DNA of 7,226 nt from Desulfobulbaceae bacterium UBA5628 (GTDB lineage Bacteria > Desulfobacterota > Desulfobulbia > Desulfobulbales > Desulfurivibrionaceae). The position numbers and the translations under genes were made by a program. Every line of letters starts with the position of its first letter. Position 1 is the first letter of the stretch. Under the pieces are notes generated by a model. That model saw nothing but the letters and a program-made list of their open reading frames with translations. It ran no database searches and had not been told where the DNA came from. This document shows, piece by piece, positions 7,040 to 7,226 of this stretch. The stretch lies in NCBI GenBank assembly GCA_002421565.1, contig DIKC01000115.1:5151-12376 (forward strand), read 5' to 3'.

Positions 7040-7070
7040 CAAAAGTCCGGTGCCCCCAAACCGGCTTTTG
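7040..7070 (-). terminator. Hairpin with a T-run on the - strand side, terminator-like
   Basis: CAAAAG-T-CCGG (7040-7050) pairs with CCGGCTTTTG (7061-7070), giving a 10-bp stem with one bulged T and a 10-nt loop. Read on the - strand, the hairpin is followed at once by TGTTTTTAA, the form of an intrinsic terminator for leftward transcription. On the + strand no T-run follows. It sits between the abiE operator and the promoter of the rightward gene, so it could stop leftward read-through into abiE. The bulge and the G in the T-run weaken the call. Confidence 0.4.
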
Positions 7071-7072
7071 CC

Positions 7073-7101
7073 TTGACATGGAATGACCGGCCCGCTAGAA
7101 C
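7073..7101 (+). promoter_or_regulatory. Sigma70-type promoter for the rightward (putative hsdR) gene
   Basis: A perfect -35 TTGACA (7073-7078) is followed by a 17-nt spacer and TAGAAC (7096-7101), a 4/6 match to TATAAT. Transcription would start near 7108, leaving a leader of about 46 nt with GGAG (7140-7143) 10 nt before the ATG at 7154. Its orientation and distance fit the gene that starts there. Confidence 0.6.
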
Positions 7102-7153
7102 GAGTGGCGAGGCAACGGCCTTATTTTGTTCAATTCCCCGGAGCCAGGCCCGA

Positions 7154-7226
7154 ATGTCCGAAAAAGAAGCCACCGCCCGCATCAAGATCAACCGCTTGCT
7201 CGAAGCGGCCGGCTGGCGTTTCTTCG
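7154..7226 (+). CDS. hsdR: Putative type I restriction enzyme R subunit, N-terminus only (cut by window end)
   Basis: Only 24 codons are visible, starting MSEKEATARIKINRLLEAAG and continuing WRFF. The pattern of an amphipathic helix with ARIKIN..L..AGW resembles the N-terminus of HsdR-type subunits (endonuclease plus DEAD-like translocase) of type I restriction-modification systems, as remembered rather than searched. GGAG (7140-7143) lies 10 nt upstream and a good sigma70-like promoter lies at 7073-7101. The frame stays open upstream as well, but the Shine-Dalgarno and the family-like N-terminus favour this ATG. Placement beside an abiE module supports a defence role. With so few residues, a related helicase or restriction-like protein cannot be excluded, and no catalytic motif is in view. 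Confidence 0.6.
   Translation, partial: MSEKEATARIKINRLLEAAGWRFF

Noticed and set aside
6967..7191. Small - strand open frame across the abiEi/hsdR control region
   Set aside because: It would cross the dyad, the hairpin and the restriction-gene promoter, has no ribosome site and resembles nothing known.
5479..7226. Considered whether the right block is an undescribed defence system
   Set aside because: Both complete genes carry the standard AbiEi and AbiEii motifs and the third resembles HsdR, so these are known families; only the arrangement and control region are noteworthy.

Overview
The window reads as a GC-rich (about 60% by eye), Gram-negative-type bacterial chromosome. A core housekeeping and signalling block on the + strand (1-5463) meets a defence-type block (5479-7226). 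The chemoreceptor style (basic/Pro/Ala linker ending in an acidic-aromatic tail), the secA-argJ proximity and the ZraS/NtrB-like kinase suggest Desulfobacterota, possibly Desulfobulbales. That placement is inferred from protein style and memory, not from a marker gene or a search.

Left block. The 3' end of secA (preprotein translocase ATPase, 5' end off the window) runs to 1430 and ends in an intact zinc-binding tail. A 134-bp AT-richer gap holds an 11-bp inverted repeat and precedes a chemoreceptor gene (1565-3190). Its only recognisable ligand-binding module is a CZB-type zinc-binding domain placed between the two membrane helices. argJ (arginine biosynthesis, ornithine/glutamate acetyltransferase) begins 12 bp after the receptor stop. 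A membrane sensor histidine kinase starts inside the argJ stop codon (TGATG). Receptor, argJ and kinase are therefore probably one transcription unit. No response regulator for the kinase is present in the window.

Right block. On the - strand, converging on the kinase with a 15-bp gap, lies an abiEi-abiEii pair: a winged-helix antitoxin and a nucleotidyltransferase toxin, overlapping by 8 bp, a type IV toxin-antitoxin/abortive-infection module. Upstream of abiEi is a composite dyad about 52 bp long, with 9-bp outer and 8-bp inner arms on one centre, a good candidate for the AbiEi autoregulatory operator. Next comes a bulged hairpin with a T-run on the - strand side, then a strong sigma70-like promoter (perfect TTGACA, 17-nt spacer, TAGAAC). 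That promoter drives a rightward gene whose first 24 codons resemble the start of a type I restriction enzyme R subunit (hsdR). The window edge cuts it.

Overall this looks like a conserved core neighbourhood abutting the edge of a defence island. I did not find a clearly new system. The most distinctive items are the extracytoplasmic CZB receptor with no evident HAMP domain, the composite dyad at abiEi, and the compact divergent control region between abiE and the putative hsdR. No tRNA, rRNA, CRISPR array or insertion sequence was seen.
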